Origin: Bacteroidetes bacterium ADurb.Bin008
GTDB taxonomy: Bacteria; Bacteroidota; Bacteroidia; Bacteroidales; Tenuifilaceae
Assembly (NCBI GenBank): GCA_002071445.1
Contig: MWFE01000059.1
Coordinates: 1 to 54,802 of the forward strand
Direction: 5' to 3'
DNA: 54,802 nt
The translations under genes were made by a program, and so were the position numbers. Under the pieces are notes generated by a model, which saw only the letters and a list, made by a program, of their open reading frames with translations, was not told where the DNA came from and did not search any database. Positions 53,845 through 54,802 of the stretch are shown in pieces; position 1 is the stretch's first letter, and the number at the start of each line of letters is the position of its first letter.

Positions 53845-54743
53845 TGGCTAAAACAAAAATACAAACAAACATTTTATACAATGGGGATTCAGCAAGTTTA
53901 CTTACTGATTTGAAAAAATTTCCCGACAAGAGTGTGAATTTTATTATTACATCTCCACCATATGCTGATAAAAGAAAGAATTCATACGAAGGTGTTCCAT
54001 CAGCAAAATATGTTGAGTGGTTTTTGCCAATTACCCTACAACTTTATAGAATATTGAAAGAAAACGGTTCATTCATTCTCAATATAAAAGAACATCCAAG
54101 CAATGGAGAAAGAGAAACATATGTATTGGAATTGATTTTAGAAATGAAGAAACAAGGCTGGTTTTGGATAGAAGAGTATTGTTGGTACAAAAAAAATTCT
54201 TTCCCTGGTAAATGGCCTAATCGTTTTCGTGACTCATGGGAAAGGTGTTTGCATTTTACTAGAAAGAAAGATTTTGTAATGTACCAAGATGCAGTTAAAG
54301 TTCCTATTGGTGATTGGGCTGCAAAAAGATTTAAATCAATGAGTGAAAATGATTTTATAAGACATGTTTCAAAAAACAATTCTCATTTAGCACGAAATGT
54401 TTCTAATTGGCTGAACAAGAAAAAGGTATATCCACATAATGTTTTAGTTTTTGAAGAAGAACATAGATTATATTTAGGAAATGTTATTGAAACTGCTGTT
54501 GGTGTTTCTAGTAAAAACCATAGTGCAATATTTCCAATTGAACTTCCATCATGGTTTATTAAATTGTTTTCAAAAGAAAATGATATAATTCTTGATCCTT
54601 TTATAGGTTCAGGTACTACAGCTGTGGCTGCAATAATGCTAAGAAGAAAATACATTGGAATTGAATTAAAGAAGGAGTATTATCACGAAGCACAAAAAAA
54701 TATTAATGAAATTGCAGAAGTTATTAATATGAAACACCCATGA
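53844..54743 (+). CDS. DNA methyltransferase, beta-class (N6-adenine or N4-cytosine)
   Basis: A 299-aa methyltransferase with motif IV TSPPY (36-40) near the N-terminus and motif I DPFIGSGTTAVAA (251-263) near the C-terminus, the beta-class order. SPPY suits N4-cytosine or N6-adenine methylation. A recognition region lies between (KNSFPGKWPNRFRDSWERCLHF and on). Beside a helicase and a putative nuclease it probably marks self DNA. The last codons (NMKHP-stop) lie in a dispersed repeat (54728-54770), so the C-terminus may have been set by a recombination junction. Confidence 0.92.
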   Translation: MAKTKIQTNILYNGDSASLLTDLKKFPDKSVNFIITSPPYADKRKNSYEGVPSAKYVEWFLPITLQLYRILKENGSFILNIKEHPSNGERETYVLELILEMKKQGWFWIEEYCWYKKNSFPGKWPNRFRDSWERCLHFTRKKDFVMYQDAVKVPIGDWAAKRFKSMSENDFIRHVSKNNSHLARNVSNWLNKKKVYPHNVLVFEEEHRLYLGNVIETAVGVSSKNHSAIFPIELPSWFIKLFSKENDIILDPFIGSGTTAVAAIMLRRKYIGIELKKEYYHEAQKNINEIAEVINMKHP

Positions 54744-54770
54744 TAGTGCATAAGCACAAACACGGATGAA
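54728..54770. repeat. Dispersed repeat copy at the end of the methyltransferase gene
   Basis: TATGAAACACCCATG (54729-54743) is identical to 40491-40505, and GCACAAACACGGATGAA matches GCGCAAACACCGATGAA in the same order. It spans the methyltransferase stop codon. Confidence 0.65.
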
Positions 54771-54789
54771 AATTGAGTCGCGAACTGTG

Positions 54790-54797
54790 TACCTTTG
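54790..54797 (+). promoter_or_regulatory. Possible -7 promoter element at the right edge
   Basis: TACCTTTG fits TAnnTTTG; a TTG at 54773-54775 is only 14 bases upstream, which is short. If real, it would drive a gene beyond the window and mark the end of the four-gene operon. Confidence 0.35.
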
Positions 54798-54802
54798 AAC
54801 AA

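Overview
The window looks like a chromosomal segment of a Bacteroidota bacterium, probably in or near the Bacteroidales/Marinilabiliales. Supporting signs are promoters of the TTG-N20-TAnnTTTG type, little Shine-Dalgarno sequence, two proteins ending in type IX secretion (T9SS) sorting domains, a SusC-like TonB-dependent receptor, a FISUMP-domain lipoprotein, and a type II-C CRISPR repeat of the length and start typical of this phylum.

Left part (1-8570): a type II-C CRISPR-Cas locus. The array (1-531) reads on the + strand and ends at a terminator (612-637). cas2, cas1 and a 1445-aa Cas9 lie on the - strand. A tracrRNA (8470-8556) reads away from cas9 on the + strand from a well-matched promoter. 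cas1 and cas9 are separated by about 2.1 kb holding a REP-associated tyrosine transposase (RAYT), a hypothetical gene, two RAYT relics, REP-like palindromes and a 532-bp element with terminal inverted repeats.

Middle part (9000-46250): mostly chromosomal genes. In order these are: a secreted beta-helix protein and a 1652-aa T9SS-exported repeat protein; gpmI, a DUF3109 gene and an M20 dipeptidase; an hpt-adk-obgE-PAP2-lplA operon on the - strand; a T9SS-exported lyase-like protein and a FISUMP lipoprotein; a TonB-dependent receptor broken by one in-frame amber codon; a TPR-like protein; and a seven-gene - strand run (Na+ symporter, CoA-transferase, two divergent KAS III-like enzymes, small lipoprotein, outer-membrane protein, alpha/beta-hydrolase lipoprotein). 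A TetR regulator with a TolC/MFP/RND efflux operon follows on the + strand.

Right part (46260-54802): an AT-rich accessory island. parDE, a MntA/HepT (MNT-HEPN) pair and a Fic gene lie between two imperfect direct repeats of 145-162 bp, and the parDE unit has complementary ends like a gene cassette. Next comes a tight four-gene operon: a ParB-like protein, an SNF2-type helicase, a DUF3883 (PD-(D/E)XK-like) protein and a beta-class DNA methyltransferase. I do not recognise this set as a named system; it is the best candidate here for an undescribed restriction/defence system. Its methyltransferase stop codon lies inside a dispersed repeat that also occurs upstream of the efflux operon.

No tRNA or rRNA genes were seen.
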